This document shows positions 6,363 through 8,169 of a stretch of DNA of 8,169 bases, piece by piece; positions within the stretch are counted from its first letter, which is position 1; each line of letters opens with the position of its first letter. Both the position numbers and the translations under genes were made by a program. Source of the stretch: Myxococcales bacterium (lineage in GTDB: Bacteria; Myxococcota; Myxococcia; Myxococcales; Myxococcaceae). The stretch lies in the NCBI GenBank assembly GCA_003153055.1, contig PMBV01000365.1, positions 15,585 to 23,753 of the forward strand, in the 5' to 3' direction. Below the pieces are notes generated by a model. The model did no database searches, was not told the DNA's origin, and worked only from the letters and a program-made list of their open reading frames with translations.

Positions 6363-8169
6363 ATGTGCGGGATCGTCGGATACGTCGGTGACAAGGAAGC
6401 AGCGCCCATTCTCGTGGCAGGCCTCAAGCGCCTCGAGTACCGCGGCTATGACTCGGCCGGCGTGGCGCTGGTTCACGACGGGGCGCTCACGGTGGTGCGG
6501 GCGACAGGCAAGCTGCGGAACCTCGAGGGGAAGGTGGCCGTCGAGGTGCCCAAGGGAACGCTCGGCATCGGGCACACCCGGTGGGCGACGCACGGGAGGC
6601 CCTCCGACGAGAACGCGCACCCCCACACCTTCGAGGGCGTGTCGGTGGTGCACAACGGCATCATCGAGAACCACCTCGAGCTCAAGGCGGCGCTCCGGGC
6701 CAAGGGGCACGTCTTCGCCTCGGAGACCGACTCGGAGGTCTTCGCTCACCTGATTCGAGAGCAGCAGCGGCTCGGGCGCTCGCTGAAAGACTCGGTGCGC
6801 GCGGCCGTGTCCCAAGTGCGGGGGACCTACGCCCTGGTGGCGGTGACGGCGTCGGACCCAGACACCATCATCGCCACCCGTGTGTCTCAGCCGATGGTGC
6901 TGGGCTTGTCGGAAGGGCAGAACTTCGTCGCCTCCGACGTGCCCGCCCTGCTCGAGCACACCCGCGACGTCATCTTCATGGAGGACGGCGACCTGGCGGT
7001 GCTCCGGCGCACGCAGGTGGAGTTGTTCGACGCGGCCGGCGCCCCGTTGAAGCGGCCGGTGCGGCGCATCGACTGGACGCCCGGCATGGCCGAGAAGGGT
7101 GGCCACAAGCACTTCATGCACAAGGAGATCTGCGAGCAGCCTCGGGCCGCCGCCGACACGCTCCGGGGCCGGGTGCTGAGGAGCGAAGGCACGGTGCACT
7201 TCGACGGCTGGTCGATGCCTGACGAGCAGGTCCGTGCGATGCAGCGGGTGTGGGTGCTGGCCTGTGGCACCTCGTACCACTCGGGGCTCGCTGGCCGGTG
7301 GATGATCGAGACCCTCTCCAAGCTGCCGGTCGAGGTCGAGCTGGGCAGTGAGTTTCGCTACCGTGACCCGCTGGTGAAGAGCGGCCAGCTCGCCGTCGCC
7401 ATCACCCAGTCGGGAGAGACGCTCGACACGCTGGCGGCGATGCGCGAGGCGAAGGCTCGTGGCGCCACCACCATGGCGCTGTGTAACGCCGTCGGCTCAG
7501 CCATCACGCGCGAGGCGGACTTCACGGTGCTGACCAACGCTGGGCCGGAGATCGGCGTCGCCTCGACCAAGGCGTTCACCACCCAGCTCATTGGGTTGTA
7601 TTTGTTGGCAGTGAAGCTCGGGCGGGCGAGCGGAGCGCTCAGCGCCGACGCGGCGAGGGAGCACCTGACCCAGCTCTCCGAGGTGCCCAAGCTCATCGAA
7701 GAAGTGCTGAAGACCGAGGCCAAGGTGAAGGAGGTCGCCAAGAAGTTCCTCCACGCTCGCGACTTTCTCTTCCTGGGGCGCGGGCCGATGTACCCGGTGG
7801 CTCTCGAGGGCGCGCTCAAGCTCAAGGAGATTAGCTACATTCACGCCGAGGGGTACGCTGGCGGCGAGATGAAGCACGGGCCCATCGCCCTCATCGACGA
7901 GAACCTCCCGGTGGTGGTCATCGCGCCCCGAGAGCCGAAGGTGCACTACGAGAAGATCATCGGAAACATCGAGGAGGTGCGGGCCCGCGGGGGTCAGGTC
8001 ATCGCCGTGGTGGAGACCGGCGACTCTCACGCGGCGTCCCTGGCCAACGAGGTCATCGAGATGCCCCACGCGCCTGGGCTCATCGCGCCCATCATCGCCA
8101 CCGTGCCGCTCCAGCTCCTCGCGTACCACGTGGCGGATCTGCGGGGCACCGACGTCGACCAGCCGCGCA
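6363..8169 (+). CDS. glmS: Glutamine-fructose-6-phosphate aminotransferase (isomerizing), 3' end outside window
   Basis: GlmS makes glucosamine-6-phosphate from fructose-6-phosphate and glutamine, the first step of the pathway that GlmU completes. The reading frame runs off the window after 602 codons. The last residues seen, LRGTDVDQPR, normally stand about 7-8 residues from the end, so the gene is almost complete. The N-terminal Ntn glutaminase begins MCGIVGYVG, with Cys2 as the nucleophile after Met removal. It continues with LEYRGYDSAGVAL, GIGHTRWATHG and VVHNGIIENH. The linker contains HFMHKEICEQPRA. The two SIS isomerase domains carry VLACGTSYHSGL, ITQSGETLDTLAAM, EIGVASTKAFTTQL and ALEGALKLKEISYIHAEGYAGGEMKHGPIALI. 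All hallmark motifs are intact. Confidence 0.97.
   Translation, partial: MCGIVGYVGDKEAAPILVAGLKRLEYRGYDSAGVALVHDGALTVVRATGKLRNLEGKVAVEVPKGTLGIGHTRWATHGRPSDENAHPHTFEGVSVVHNGIIENHLELKAALRAKGHVFASETDSEVFAHLIREQQRLGRSLKDSVRAAVSQVRGTYALVAVTASDPDTIIATRVSQPMVLGLSEGQNFVASDVPALLEHTRDVIFMEDGDLAVLRRTQVELFDAAGAPLKRPVRRIDWTPGMAEKGGHKHFMHKEICEQPRAAADTLRGRVLRSEGTVHFDGWSMPDEQVRAMQRVWVLACGTSYHSGLAGRWMIETLSKLPVEVELGSEFRYRDPLVKSGQLAVAITQSGETLDTLAAMREAKARGATTMALCNAVGSAITREADFTVLTNAGPEIGVASTKAFTTQLIGLYLLAVKLGRASGALSADAAREHLTQLSEVPKLIEEVLKTEAKVKEVAKKFLHARDFLFLGRGPMYPVALEGALKLKEISYIHAEGYAGGEMKHGPIALIDENLPVVVIAPREPKVHYEKIIGNIEEVRARGGQVIAVVETGDSHAASLANEVIEMPHAPGLIAPIIATVPLQLLAYHVADLRGTDVDQPR

Noticed and set aside
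6258..7280. A 340-codon minus-strand frame opposite glmS
   Set aside because: The composition is shadow-like, and the plus-strand glmS frame is intact and highly conserved.

Overview
This high-GC window looks like a chromosomal segment of a delta-proteobacterial or myxobacterial-type organism. That guess rests on base composition, codon use and the look of the proteins; no rRNA or other marker is present. It combines a conserved housekeeping block with a two-gene accessory module that appears to have been inserted next to, or into, a methyltransferase gene.

Layout from left to right. Positions 1-375 hold the 3' end of a class I SAM-dependent methyltransferase (+). It overlaps by ATGA with a second, different methyltransferase (372-827, +), which stops abruptly just after its 'LRPG' motif and lacks the usual last 50-60 residues. 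Tail to tail with that broken gene (4-bp stop-codon overlap) lies an operon on the minus strand. Its first gene is a 541-aa DUF262 protein (3678-2053) and its second is a full-length HipA-type Ser/Thr kinase (2056-824). They are translationally coupled through a GTGA overlap with a strong Shine-Dalgarno sequence. No HipB-like helix-turn-helix antitoxin is visible; the DUF262 gene sits where hipB normally would. This pair is the best candidate in the window for an undescribed toxin-antitoxin or defence-type module.

A 191-bp gap (3679-3869) with no recognisable gene separates the module from tesB (4730-3870, -), a full-length acyl-CoA thioesterase II. tesB is divergent from glmU (4855-6261, +), the bifunctional UDP-GlcNAc pyrophosphorylase and acetyltransferase. 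glmU is followed by glmS (6363 to beyond the window end, +), glucosamine-6-phosphate synthase. glmU and glmS supply UDP-GlcNAc for peptidoglycan and LPS and are probably one transcription unit. The 124-bp tesB-glmU gap contains a 27-bp imperfect inverted repeat. Its arms carry a TTGACA-like -35 box on each strand, which suggests overlapping divergent promoters or an operator.

Other structure: a 14-nt sequence (GGCCACTGGAGAGC) occurs three times, all within or just upstream of the DUF262 gene, in different reading frames and in both orientations. I saw no tRNA, rRNA, CRISPR array, transposase or glmS ribozyme.
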